A DNA stretch of 24,083 nucleotides. Source: Apostichopus parvimensis (Eukaryota > Echinodermata > Holothuroidea > Aspidochirotida > Stichopodidae). Below, one piece after another: positions 10,200 to 21,200 of the stretch. The notes beneath the pieces were generated by a model. It saw only the letters and a list, made by a program, of their open reading frames with translations, searched no databases and was not told the DNA's origin. The stretch is from positions 34,384 to 58,466 of the forward strand of contig KN882567.1 of NCBI GenBank assembly GCA_000934455.1. Reading direction: 5' to 3'. How positions within the stretch are numbered: position 1 is the first letter of the stretch; every line of letters begins with the position of its first letter. A program made the translations under genes and the position numbers.

Positions 10200-13100
10200 A
10201 TGAAGACAAATTGCATCGAATCTCTTCTTCAGAAGTTCTTCCGTTCTTATTCTAGAATTCTGTGTCGCTTTCCAATATGCATCGCTACTTTCTCTGTGAT
10301 CGTAACCTTGGCACTCAGCTCAGGATTCATCTTCTTCTCGTATGAATCTAGTGTAGAACAATTGTACACACCCCAAGAGAGTCGTGCAAGAGTTGATCAG
10401 CAGAAAGTATTAAAAATCTTTCCAACAGATTTTGATCAATTTGTACCAAATCGTGTTCATGAATCTGATCAAAGACAAGTTTCTACAATTTTTTATCCAA
10501 TAAATAGTGGAAATATTCTACGACTAGACCGACTTAAGAATATATTGGACTTCAGCTTAGAGGTACTTTCCATGCAAATTCAATACAATCAAAGCAACTA
10601 CACATTTGCAGCTATCTGTGCCCGCTGGAAAGGTGGATGTGTTTCCAATCCTTTACTTGAATATTTCAATACCACTTTGGATTTTGGTGGATCAGGCTCA
10701 AACGGGAAAGATGATTTCAGCCTTCCTTACCCCTACATTACTGATAATCATGGAACAGTTTACAATATTGAACCGTATCTTGCTGGTGCAGTTGAGGTAA
10801 ATGGCACTACCAGCCACGCTGATTATGTATCTGTTACTTTCTACCTTCGAGGAGGCGATTATGATGAATTGTCAAGACTTTGGGAAGATCAATTTGTTCA
10901 AAGGTTTACAGCGTATGAATCTTCTTCTATCGAAGCTCTTATATTCCCATCTAATGGTCTTGATAAAATTCAAACGGATTTGACAAAAAGTATAACCCCA
11001 TACTTCTCAGTTACCTATACTCTACTTATAACCTTTGCGATTACATCCAGCATTATGTTTCGAGACAATGTACAGAGCAAACCTTGGCTTGCTTCAATGG
11101 GTGTACTTTCGGCGTCTATGGCAGTTGTGTCCACTATCGGGTTGTTGTCGTACTTGGGAGTGCCTTTCAATCAAGTTGCCACTTCTGTGCCATTTCTTGT
11201 TCTTGGTTAGTATAACATCGTCTACTCGTTTTTCTTATTTTCATTGATTAGTCTATAACAATTTTATATTGTAATATGTGATGAAATCATCTTTCGGTGT
11301 GATGTTAGGCTGCAACATCGTTTTTCCCCAGAGTGACATAACATAAGGTTTGGTCATAATTGTGACATTTGAAGAAGTTCTATTTGTAGCTTTTTGCGGA
11401 GAACCCAGTGAAAATAAGGAACCTAACTTTCCCACAACAAATGTTACATTATTAAAAGCCGAGCTGTGAAGCAATGAAGGCTCGGGATAGCATATATAAT
11501 TAATATCCGAAGTTACTTAATCACATAAAATGTTATCATCTAAGAAAATGTTTCGTTTAGGTAAAATGTGTTGTTGAGAAAGTTAAATACATATTTCTTT
11601 AAACACGTTAAGGACCTGTAAACTCCCAAACTATGAATTAAGTTTAAGCATTTCTGTAAAATATTCGCCTAATTACAATAATAATTACCGTGTTTGGCGA
11701 AAGGAAAATTGTTCAGGTTTGGGGATTGTCTAGGCAAAACCGATATTATGAGGAAAATGAGCAACAATGGGCATATGTATACTGTTACTTTCGAAAGATG
11801 GAAGCAGTAAGAGACTTCAAACAAAGAGAAAAACAGGAGAGATAAGAGAACAGCTTGAAATTAACCGGGCGGCACCAGAAGCGTACTATACAGACCATGT
11901 GTATTCGCGAACATTTAAGTAAAACCAGCCAACAAAGTGATAGTTTTGCACTTTAATCTCCAAACTAGGCCAAGCTGGATATCATTCACGTTGATATATG
12001 CACTGTATGTGTATATTTCGAAACCAGTATAGAAAGTTATTGTTTGATAAAACTGACTGAGAGTTAAATTTATGGTGCTGTGTCGCTTAATGAGGCACAT
12101 GAAGGAAGCGAGGGAGCAAGGAGAGGTTGGGACGGAGAGGTTCTTTTAAGAACATTGAATTACTGTACATAGAGGTATGTCATTTTCCCTCATGACAGAA
12201 TTCGAATCTTTGAAAGATTCAACTGTTACAGGGTCTCCTGCCTACATACAGATATATGATTTTTTTACAGGTTTAACACTACGTCTTCAAAACAATGAAT
12301 GAACATAGCTTAAACTGTGAAAATGCGGTTTTCTGTATATCTCAACAATTGATTATATATTTATCACTTCATACTTGCTCCTTCTTACAGGAATCGGTTT
12401 GGATGATGCGTTTATCCTCATATCTGCCTGGAGAGCAACCAACCATTTGCGCTCAGTCAAAGAGAGAACTGAAGAAACTTTGAAACATGCTGGTGTTTCA
12501 ATCACTATTACTAGTCTAACTGATTTTTTAGCTTTCGCGGTCGGATCAATCAGTCCCTTGCCAGCCATTAAGACATTTTGTTACTTTGCAGGAGTCGCTG
12601 TTATTCTTGACTTCTTCTTCCAGCTAACGTTTTTTGGGTCTTGTTTGGTCATATTTGGTCGTCGTGAGCACACGAACCGGCATTACATGACCTGCCTTAA
12701 AGTCAGGCCGAGAAATGATCCACAAAGCAATATTGTTTACAACATATGCTGCTCTGGTGGAAAATCAAGTAATTCAACTGAACAACAAATTGAGCATTTA
12801 GGAATAATATTCTTCAAGCGATATTTCTCCAGATTGTTTTCTAGCTTAACTGTAATTGGTTGCATCCTCATATTTTACCTGTGTTACATTGGCATATCCT
12901 TATATGGATTTATTAACATCAGGGAAGGACTTCAGTTAAAGAATCTTGCGACACAGGGTTCACAAGAATATAAATTTCTTGATCTAAGATCAGCGCAATT
13001 TGACAATATCGGTCCGCCTATTGCGGTAGTGATAACGCAGGAAATGCCTTACTGGGAACATAGCATCGAACAGTATCTACGAGGGGCAATTAAACGGTTC

Positions 13101-14105
13101 GAATTGAGTGAATTTGTTAAATCCCAAACCTATACACAGTGCTGGTTTATTACATATTATGATTTCCTCATTAAAAATAGTTTACCTTTGGAAGGTAAAG
13201 AGCCATTTTTATATCATTTGATGGAAATATTTCTCAGTATTCCACAATATTCACATTTTGCTTCCGACATTAATTTTTCTAATGATACCATTGTGAGTTC
13301 TCGATGCATATTTGTAACTGAAAATGTGGATACTGCAAAGAAACAAGGTGACATGATGCTAGCGCTGAGAGAAATTGCTGATTCACTGACAAATGATAGT
13401 CAGGAGTTAATTGTTTTTGCCTCTGAATTCATATTTTATGAACAATATGTCATCATTACAACGCAAACATTACAAACAGTTGGTATTGCTGTTGCTGTTA
13501 TGTTTTTTGTATCACTGCTCCTGATACCAAATCCGCTTGTTTGTATCTTGGTCTCACTTTCTGTAGCATCCATTCTCCTAGGAGTAATTGGTCTCATGAC
13601 TCTCTGGAATGTTAACTTAGAATCAATTTCTCTTATTAACCTTGTCTTATGCATTGGATTTAGTGTTGATTTTACTGCTCATGTTGCATATACTTTTGTT
13701 TCTTCTGATTCTAACTTTACCCCCATTGATCGCTTATCTTTTACCATTGGTGTCCTGGGATACCCCCTTCTACAAAGTGCAATATCTACTATACTAGGTG
13801 TGATGAGTTTGCTATTATTCCCAAGTTACGTCTTTCAAACGTTTGCTAAAATAATTATTCTGGTCATGATAATTGGTTTGATGCACGGCCTTCTCGTCGT
13901 TCCAGTAGTAATGATTCTTATTTATAGGACAATTTCAAAGAAAGGACCAGTTGGACAAATCCACCGATCCGAGGAAGAGCTCTCTTCCAAAACTGCCTCC
14001 TTTGATCCTATGACACACTTTACAAATTCCGTTACTACGCTAGATGAGGTAAGGGGAGGAAATGACACTGGAAGAGTTATTCCTGATGCTAATTTAAGTA
14101 ATTAA
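10200..14105 (+). CDS. Patched domain-containing membrane protein (PTCHD3-like)
   Basis: Two coding exons, 10200-11205 and 12391-14105, join at a phase-1 intron to 906 residues. The donor is CTTG|GTTAGT and the acceptor TTCTTACAG, giving VLGIGLDDAF across the junction, the signature of this family. The layout is that of an RND-type Patched protein: first membrane helix at about 25-47; a large outer loop with Asn-x-Thr sites at about 133 (NYT), 157 (NTT) and 201 (NGT); a sterol-sensing-like bundle from about 268; Gly-x-x-x-Asp-Asp at 336-341; a second outer loop at about 505-680; and a second bundle with GFSVDF at 758-763. The length fits PTCHD3-type proteins of about 900 residues. These proteins are thought to move or sense lipids or other hydrophobic molecules, but their roles are poorly known. 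The C-terminus from about 850 is polar and cytoplasmic. The start is the first ATG after a likely 5'UTR acceptor. No break is seen. Confidence 0.93.
11206..12390 (+). other. Intron of the Patched-domain gene
   Basis: A 1185-nt phase-1 intron with GTTAGT donor and a pyrimidine-rich TTGCTCCTTCTTACAG acceptor. It is AT-rich. I see no other gene or repeat within it. Confidence 0.9.
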
Positions 14106-14654
14106 CTTCAACTGTTATCTTAACTGACCAAGATTCTCCTGTTGGATTGTTGCTCACTGTAGCACAACTGCTGAAATTTTCAGGGAAAAACACATCCTCG
14201 TAGCATTTTGTAATACAAAAATTGTTTTTTTTTTAATTTGGTTAGTTTGAAAATGCATCTGGCAACAGCAAAAACGAATGATTTAATCAAGGTTAAAAGG
14301 TGGAAAATGTCTTTGATTTACTTTACAATATTTCAAATAACAATCCCAAGAGGAAAATAATATCACAAAGGAGTTTTTTTTTTTTTGGGTGTGAAATTCT
14401 TACTACATAGAAAATTGACACCTAGACAGTAATCCAAATGTATCAGGTTTTAAAGATTTGAAGAACATCTCTAGGAAGCATACCACACACTACCTACTTC
14501 TTTGCGTGAGGGAAGGTCTAGCCTGTCAAAAAAAGGCTCAATTACGATCCACCATATTTTGTGTGAGGTACAGGATATTGAGACCACTTTATCAAATAAC
14601 AATGTGGAACTTTTTAACTTTAATACTATTTTTGCCTACACTATATACCTAACT

Positions 14655-14660
14655 ATTAAA
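14655..14660 (+). terminator. Candidate variant polyadenylation signal ATTAAA
   Basis: No AATAAA occurs in roughly the first 600 nt after the stop at 14105. ATTAAA at 14655 is followed by a T-rich stretch (ACATTCTTTATTCGGTG), so it is the best candidate for 3' end formation of the Patched-domain gene. Weak evidence. Confidence 0.25.
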
Positions 14661-14855
14661 TGTACATTCTTTATTCGGTGAAAGAAAGGAGAATTTGGGG
14701 AATACGTCATTTTGAAATTTAAATTTGAGCTGTTATAGTCATTCACGATTTGCTTTTCTATTTCCGTTTTTCTATTTCCGTTGCTGCTGCGATCTTTAGT
14801 AACTTTCTATGTCAGTGAACATACTGCAGCAGTGGTTATGTTTTTTTTGGGTACT

Positions 14856-14903
14856 TAATAATAATAATAATAATTATAATTATAATTATAATTATATATA
14901 TAT
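14856..14903. repeat. Compound microsatellite (AAT)n-(AATTAT)n-(AT)n
   Basis: Direct reading shows consecutive AAT units, then TATAAT units, then a short AT run. Confidence 0.95.
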
Positions 14904-16085
14904 GAATGGATATGAAACATTGCAAAGAACCATAAATAACTTGTTTTATATATTATATATACCTATACAAGAATACATGGGTGTAGCAGTGTGTATAGCA
15001 GTAGGTCGACCGTTAAACAAATTAAACTGTGGACTCTCTCATTGTATCAACGCAGCCTCATTTTTCATACTTTGCGGTCACAGAGATAGCCTTAACGTCT
15101 ATACCATGCCACAATACAGAAAATTGACTGGTTATCTATGAGGTGCACCTCTGAGTTCAAATGGTAGACAGAGTGTTAACTGCATGGTGTTGTAGTTAAT
15201 CAATGATGCGTTCCAGACAGACCCGCGTTAATTGTCAAAATACTAGTACCGAGGTTTCATCCAAGTTGTTTATGTATGCAAATTAACTCCTAAATTTGTT
15301 TACAAAACAATGCCCTTTCCTAACCCGTACCGCACCGGGAAATTTCCACGAAAAGAAGTTTACACCTGGTAGCGGCTTGCGTTTATAATGTTATGATTCA
15401 TCGAAATCTGGTTTTGTGTACAAAAAATCTACTGGATGTATTGAATTATAATGAAATAGCAATGAATAATCAATATACCGAGATTTTTTGTAGTGTTATG
15501 ATCAATTTTGTTCTCTTCGGTCGGATAAGGGAACAGATGGTCAGGAGGATGAGGAAGACGGGGGCGAGCGGAAGCGACGAAGGGAATGCTAGGGAAGGAC
15601 GTATGATAGGTTAGGAAAGCAATGTGACACACTAGGCTGTAGCCTATAGCCAGGATGAAAAACATACTTCAAAGAAGTCCAGTAAAGAGCATTGACAATT
15701 AGCAGCTGATAACCGAGATGGACACTTTTTCTTGTATTCAGCATACATATGGATCTCTACCAAAGACAACAGGCTTCTTCTCAGTCCTCAGAGAAAGGGG
15801 GTTAGATGGAAGCCTTTATAAGCATGCGAACACGCTACGTATACTAGTTCAATGTTCCAATTGTGCAATTCGGTCGAACGGGAAGTTTTTTCACAAGTTG
15901 ATGTGCTTAAAACAATAAGCTTGACTTGCGAATATAGTCAAAATAAATAAGTAAATAACAGACATAGGCCAATTCGTATTGCAATGAAGTATTCGAACCG
16001 ATCAGTGTGCATAAGCGGCAACATCTTTTGCTAAAGTCTTACAGGCGCGTATCCAGGGGGGGGGGCGTTGGGGGCGCGCGCCCCC

Positions 16086-16215
16086 GGGTAAGAAAAAGAG
16101 GAGAGAAAAAAAGAGAAGAAAAGGGGAAAAAAGAGGGGGGAAAAGAGGAGTAAGGAAGGGAAAAGAAAAGAAAAAGAAGAGAGAAAAGGAGAAAAGGAGT
16201 GAGTAAAAGAAAAGA
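16086..16215 (+). repeat. 130-nt polypurine tract
   Basis: An almost unbroken run of A and G, interrupted by only four T (16089, 16151, 16200, 16204), just inside the left end of the transposon. The complementary strand reads as Phe/Leu/Ser-rich open frames, which are artefacts of this composition. Confidence 0.92.
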
Positions 16216-16281
16216 CACCGGGAAGAGAAAGAGGAACAGTGACATCATTACAGCGCTGATCCCTATTATATACACAGGGTA

Positions 16282-16320
16282 GCCAGTGACGGATCAATGA
16301 TTTCGGAAGGGGCGTGTGCC
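16282..16320 (+). repeat. Lone transposon-like terminus
   Basis: GCCAGTGACGGATCAATGAT followed by a G-rich GGGGCGTGTGCC string resembles ends of other short hAT-like elements (CAGTGGCGGATC type). No inverse partner was found nearby, so it is likely a truncated insertion inside the larger element. Confidence 0.35.
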
Positions 16321-16615
16321 TCACCCTACCCCTTACACGGACAACTCCATTTTTGACGTTTCCATTTCTCCTCTCTCACTAATGATCTATGGTCTATCAT
16401 AACGCGTGTGTGTGTATATACGCCTAACACAATTGTAGAATTGTGCTATGAAACCAATTGTGGCTGGTCTCGAACTCGACCGTGTCGTCGAGGAACATGA
16501 CGCATTTCGGGAATGGGGCGACCGCCCCCCCCCCCCTTCAGCATGTTTCTTTATGATATCGCTAGTAATTTCAAAAAAGAAAATGTTTAGATGCAACTAA
16601 CAAGGCCTTGGAATT

Positions 16616-16738
16616 GTCATTTTCAGCGATCTGGGGGGCATTTTCGGCCAAAATTTTCTCGTACGCTTCGCGCCAACTCATGATGGCGCTACGCTTAGAT
16701 AATTTGCCTCCCTTGGCAAATTCCTCGCTACGCGCCTG
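16616..16738 (+). repeat. Internal copy of the transposon right end (copy A)
   Basis: Aligns with 17636-17764. Shared strings include GATCTGGGGG, AAATTTTCT[CT]GTACGCT, CGCGCCAAC and GGCGCT[AC]CGCTTAGATA, ending in TACGC[GC]CCTG. Spacing between the copies is about 1.02 kb. Its terminus CGCGCCTG is the inverse of the first bases of the left end at 16042, so 16042-16738 could be an element of its own. Confidence 0.75.
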
Positions 16739-17635
16739 TACGCATTTGTAAAGCAAACAGCAGATATCACATCATACCAGTGAGCATGAAAATGGCGTTC
16801 CAGGATGAACAGCCTCAAAACTGCCCGACTTGCCCGAAAAAAATAACCAAAATTTTCGCGCGCTCCGCGCGCGTTCAACATGTTAATGTCAATATCATAT
16901 AAGCAAGCATCGGTTATTACATCGCATGCAATCGTGTACCGTACGGTCCGTGAAAGTTGCACAGTATACCGCGGGATGCTAATGTAAACAACGAAATGTC
17001 TTATGCAGATGGAGAAAAAGCATGGAGTTCCAATTTTGTCATAACTCTCTTTTACATTAGTAATGGCGAATTAGGGGCTGCATCCCCCCCCCCCCCGCCT
17101 CCTACGCCTATGTGTGTAGTGTTCGGATTCGGAAATATCTGCTATTTTTGCATTTCCTTCAACGAAGTTTTACAATAGAAGTTTTAATATTTCTACACCA
17201 ATAAATTAACTGTATCTGAATTTTCGAAAATTTCCTCACCAACATTCTTCATCACACTTCCGTCTACTCGTGCAATTTTGACCCTCTGTTAGGGGTTGAA
17301 GGAGGTTTTTCTATATTGGTTGTCCATAGATGAAATTGTGTGTAACATTAAGGGTATGTTTTGAAGTGAGTTTATTCACGAGAAATGTGAATTTTTAAAC
17401 TCTGAACAAATAATTGGCTTAAAACCTTCAAAAGTGGGGCTGTCGGGTATTGTGGGCCGTTACGTAGTACTACCTACAAAAGCAATGATCCACAGGATTG
17501 CGATGAGGTCGAACATGATGTGTGCCTAGTGAAAATCTTCAAAAAGGTTATGGATGGGAAAAAAAACTATTGGGAAATACCTGGTTCACAGGCAAAAAGT
17601 GTACATCTGGTTGGTCATTTTCAAGCCCGAGAAGT

Positions 17636-17764
17636 GCCATTTCCGGTGATCTGGGGGTATCAAAACCAGAAATTTTCTTGTACGCTACGCGCCAACCGAT
17701 GGTGGCGCTCCGCTTAGATAGTAATTCGCGCCCCCCGGGTTAGAAAATCCTGGATACGCCCCTG
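17636..17764 (+). repeat. Terminal copy of the transposon right end (copy B)
   Basis: The partner of copy A, ending in the right terminus GGATACGCCCCTG, directly followed by TCTTA. It differs from copy A mainly in the final 40 bases, where B has CGCGCCCCCCGGGTTAGAAAA and A has a shorter diverged segment. Confidence 0.75.
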
Positions 17765-17769
17765 TCTTA

Positions 17770-19169
17770 ACTTACACCAGCTCCCCGACAAAATTCTACC
17801 GTGCAATTGAAAGGATGTTACTAAACGTGCCTTGGGTTTTCTTCTTTTTCACCCTTCTAGCTTTTTATCATGAACGGGAATTGTGTACGAATAAACTTTC
17901 CCTCGAAAAGCTGGTGGTCTATGTATACTTTAATTCTTTGATGGGGTTTTATCTCAGAGCAATACCAAACTTTGAAAGTTAATAAGCTTAGTATATATGT
18001 GTGAATGTAAAGACTGCAATATGTGGACACTGTGGACAAAAGACTCTATATTTAGGGATTCAAGAAATAATTTTTTAAATTATCACACGAAAAGTTTTCG
18101 TATGAAGTAGTTGGGATAGTGGTGAAAAGAAATTGCCAGGGTCAGGGTGAATTCGGACAGTCTTAAACTCTATTTACGCGTAATGTTGAAAAGTTATGTC
18201 TTAATGACAGATTCACACCAAACTAGAAGAATATGCTAAGACGAACCATATGCCACTTCCTTCATTAGGTTACCGCACAGTACACAGTAAAATAACCACC
18301 CTCTGTATCAACAAATTTCCATGAATCTTCAGAGCCGATATGAAGTCTTCTCATATAGATAAGATATGTTTTGAGTGTATATGATATCTTTATGACGGTG
18401 TCGTAAGCGAGTGCCGTATTGGTACACATTCAATAAAACAAAACCTTATTGCCATATTATATTAATATATTACCATATTATATTACTGCCACTTCTTTCA
18501 ATAGGTAACCGCACAGTACACAGTACAATAACCACCCACTGTATCAACAAATTTCCATGAATCTTCAGAGTCGATATGAAGTACCGTTTGTCTTCTCATA
18601 TAGATAAGAGATGTTTTGAGAGATATTATTTACTCGGTACTTTACCAGCCTGAGTATGTTTTAGCGATACATCGTTCTAATTTATGGTCTGAAATATCCG
18701 AAGATGGCTTTAGAACACAATGTACGTTATATAAAATGACCATAAAGATAGCGGATTATCAAATGAATGAGCGTAGTCACGTAAGCAGTCATAGGTGTGC
18801 ATCTATGACATCACACTTCTTTATTCTATTTGTTATTTTGGCTTACTTTTCTCTCTTTCTCTCTTGTATCCGTCCGTGTGGATATGCGTGCGTTATAAAT
18901 CACCATTAATTTTATTATTATTATTTCAGTTTTTGTAAATCATATATCAACTTCAAATTAAGATGTGAAAAGGAGTTGACTGAAATGTTTACTAGTTAGA
19001 TCATATACCTGTTTAGTATGTCGATGATAAAACAAAGTCTGATTTAACATTTTCCATGTAGACATATGAAGTCACATGCAAATAATTTCACAAGTTTTGA
19101 ACTTCTTATGTTGGTAGCATGCTTTTGCACCTTCATTTTATCTGGAAACTCAGGGTCAACTTTTTGTAG
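17770..19169. other. Intergenic, contains a direct repeat pair
   Basis: No gene is recognised. Apart from the 18251-18620 duplication and a short AT-rich duplicated string (CCATATTATATTA) at about 18450-18485, nothing stands out. Confidence 0.6.
18251..18620 (+). repeat. Direct repeat, ~125-134 bp, two copies 236 bp apart
   Basis: Copy 1 is 18251-18375 and copy 2 is 18487-18620. Both run from TGCCACTTC through ACCGCACAGTACACAGTA, ATAACCACC, CAACAAATTTCCATGAATC and TCTTCTCATATAGATAAGA to ATGTTTTGAG. Copy 2 has an insertion of about 9 bases (TACCGTTTG) and a few substitutions. High identity suggests a recent local duplication. Confidence 0.9.
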
Positions 19170-19191
19170 CTATCAACCCAGAGTGCTTGCT

Positions 19192-20132
19192 ATGGACTTT
19201 GAAGGTCGGTTAGCCGATTTTCTTGGCTGTTTAAGGGATCTTGAACCGGTAAGCCTGCCGTTAAGAGAAAATACTGATTGACAATTGGCATGATTCTCTG
19301 AAGTCAATAGGGTTTCTTGAGAAAATAAGGCAAAAAGGAAGATAATGGAGTTTGAGATTTTAAGCTAAGAATTTGATCTCCCAGCTTTGTATTTTCTTCT
19401 AATGTTCAGATATAGAATATTTAAATTGATGTTATTGTTTATGATCATGTGCCTTTATCAGTGCTAAACAATAAGTTCAAATGTGAAGGCATCCTAATTC
19501 ATCAACCCAATGTGATATAAAGACAGTTTCATGTTTTATCCACGTGTGACATTTGAAATTGTTGTGTAATGTACAGTACTAAATATCCAAATAATTTTTT
19601 TTTCAAGATTTATTATCTTGCCGATGAATCTATCTCGATGAACCAATAGGCTTCCCGTTTGTTTGCCGTGCATTATATTCTACATTATCCCATAAAATTC
19701 ATCAGTTTTCCAAAGATTAATGATCATGCTAGATATGTATTATTATGGTTGAATGTGTCTTTATTACTTTACATTTTCATGACTGTGAAGAGGTAAAGTT
19801 AACTTAAACAGTATCGAGGGTCAAGTTATGAATATGGCCATCTGCAAATTAAGCAATGTGTATTTTTTTAATTCAGTCAGCGTGTACATGAGAAGCAGCT
19901 AGCTCTGTCCCCTTATAAAGTGACAGCCTGCTTGTTAATACAAAAATTAAATTTTGTGACGCCTAAATTGCTGAATCTTTGCACAAGGTTGATCCTCTAC
20001 ATGATTGCTTTGCCCATGCAGTCCAGCTATGACCTACCTGTCGTGGTCGCTGGTGAACTGGCTCGACAGCGAATGAAGAAGATTGATGAAGACGGCGCCA
20101 TCCCTCATCCCAAAAATATCCTCATATCTTTG
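19192..20132 (+). CDS. Unrecognised gene, two short 5' exons
   Basis: I do not recognise the product. Exon A, 19192-19248, gives MDFEGRLADFLGCLRDLEP and ends at a strong donor CCG|GTAAGC. Exon B, 20022-20132, follows a CTTTGCCCATGCAG acceptor, encodes 37 residues (SSYDLPVVVAGELARQRM... ending KNILISL) and ends at TTG|GTGAGT. Both junctions are phase 0, so the exons join in frame to 56 residues with no stop. The peptide is a mix of amphipathic helical stretches with no cysteine cluster or clear motif. Exon A could instead be internal, because its frame is open back to an acceptor at 19168-19169 (TTTTTGTAG). Further exons must lie downstream. The ATG context (CTATGG) is acceptable. Support is splice sites, phase and codon-like composition only. 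Confidence 0.5.
19249..20021 (+). other. Putative intron between the two exons
   Basis: A 773-nt AT-rich stretch from the GTAAGC donor to the CATGCAG acceptor. Nothing else is recognised in it. Confidence 0.45.
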
Positions 20133-21027
20133 GTGAGTTATAGTTTAATTCAAATACTTCTACTTATAACTTCCAATGAAACCTAACACGTTGATCACAA
20201 AGTATTGATCGTAAATATTTTGTAAGTATCAAAGGAAGCACTGAATCGTTCATTTATGGGTAAATTGTAACTTTGGAGCTGGTTACAAAATTATTGAGTA
20301 ATTGAAGTAACAAAGTGTATGTTATTACCTTGTCAATCTTTGTGGTCAATGATATTAGAGTGTTTTGATTTGTTTGTTTGTTGTTTTTTTTTGGGGGGGG
20401 GGGGGATCTGAATCAAGTTTTCCTACACTACTCTGTGGTAATAGCTGTGCTCATATTTCTATTATATTATGTATTATGAGCTTGTAGCCAACCTTGGTGT
20501 GGAACCTTTGAAGGTGCAGGTAGGACCTTGATTATCTTGACCACACGCCACACCAGTTATATTTTAAGATTAATTATGTGAACCTAAAATAGATGATATC
20601 GCAAAATGATATATATATTATGCCTTGATACAGCAGTTTTATTATCTTCATAATCTTTTGTACCAGTAAACAATATATAACTTAAATTATGCCAAAGAAT
20701 TACCATTTTATAATTCAGAAATAGAATCGTATAGTTTGATCTGTTGTAGTAATTTACTGCACATGGGTGGTAACGGGCAAGATTATAAGAAGGGGAGGGG
20801 GGGGGGGGCTTAACAGATTATCATTTCGTCTAACGTATAACGTCATCTACTCGTTTTTGATTCCTTGGAATCTATTCAGCAATGCTCGTGTGTGTGTGTA
20901 TGTCTGTGTGTGACGCTGCGTGGTTGTAAACACGATAAGTGAATAATGCAACATTGGATCATTCTAATACTTAATAGTTGGACTACCCATAGTGAGTACA
21001 TGATCCCTATTGTTTTTGGTGCTGATC
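20133..21027. other. AT-rich stretch with simple repeats
   Basis: Holds 13 G at 20393-20405 (preceded by a T run), 12 G at 20797-20808 and an imperfect GT repeat at 20887-20912. No gene is seen apart from the weak exon at 20481. Confidence 0.55.
20481..20519 (+). CDS. Possible 13-codon exon of the same unrecognised gene
   Basis: A phase-0 frame LVANLGVEPLKVQ between ATTATGAG and the donor CAG|GTAGGA, following the phase-0 end of exon B. The acceptor lacks a good pyrimidine tract, so this is weak. Confidence 0.22.
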
Positions 21028-21100
21028 TCATTAATATTCATGAGTGGGCAGAGCTTAAAGTGAATTTCTTAAAATGTCAATATCTCTGCAACCGTAAGCC
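21028..21100 (-). repeat. Dispersed repeat core shared with PKS intron 3
   Basis: Read on the minus strand, it shares ATTGACATTTTAAGAA, then a TTTAAGCTCTGCCC-like segment and CTCATGAATATT with the repeat units near 915-965 and 1206-1260. Only this core of about 60-70 bp is clearly shared. Confidence 0.6.
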
Positions 21101-21200
21101 AGATATTGTTCAAACTTGTTTTGGTTGCATTGGTAGGAGGTAGGGTACATGTGTGAGTGGTACTTGGTTGCATCTTATCATTATCCATAACCCAGATAGC

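Larger units (their letters stand above)
14106..16041. other. 3' flank of the Patched gene and intergenic DNA
   Basis: No gene is recognised. Contents are T-runs near 14226 and 14376, the AAT/AATTAT microsatellite at 14856-14903, and scattered short open frames without motifs. The 110-residue frame at 14809-15141 exists only because the microsatellite reads as Asn/Tyr repeats. Confidence 0.6.
16042..17764. mobile_element. Non-autonomous DNA transposon, hAT-like ends, 1.72 kb
   Basis: The left end CAGGCGCGTATCCAGG at 16042-16057 matches the inverse of the right end, CAGGGGCGTATCCAGG when read on the minus strand (17764-17749), 15 of 16 bases. The same 5-bp word TCTTA flanks both ends (16037-16041 and 17765-17769), a plausible target-site duplication. 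CAGGGGCG-type ends are typical of hAT elements, and some hAT groups make 5-bp duplications (family knowledge). No transposase is encoded. The interior contains a long polypurine tract, three C/G runs, a lone second transposon end near 16282 and an extra copy of the right end (16616-16738). It is probably composite or nested. Confidence 0.7.

Noticed and set aside
10200-14105. Bacterial-type RND efflux pump acquired by transfer
   Set aside because: The intron position, GxxxDD and GFSVDF motifs, N-glycosylation sites and length fit an animal Patched-domain protein.
14809-15141. 110-residue frame rich in Asn and Tyr
   Set aside because: It consists of a microsatellite read in frame plus anonymous sequence.
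16031-16324. Phe/Leu/Ser-rich minus-strand frames that look like membrane proteins
   Set aside because: They are the complement of the polypurine tract. Low complexity explains the hydrophobic pattern.
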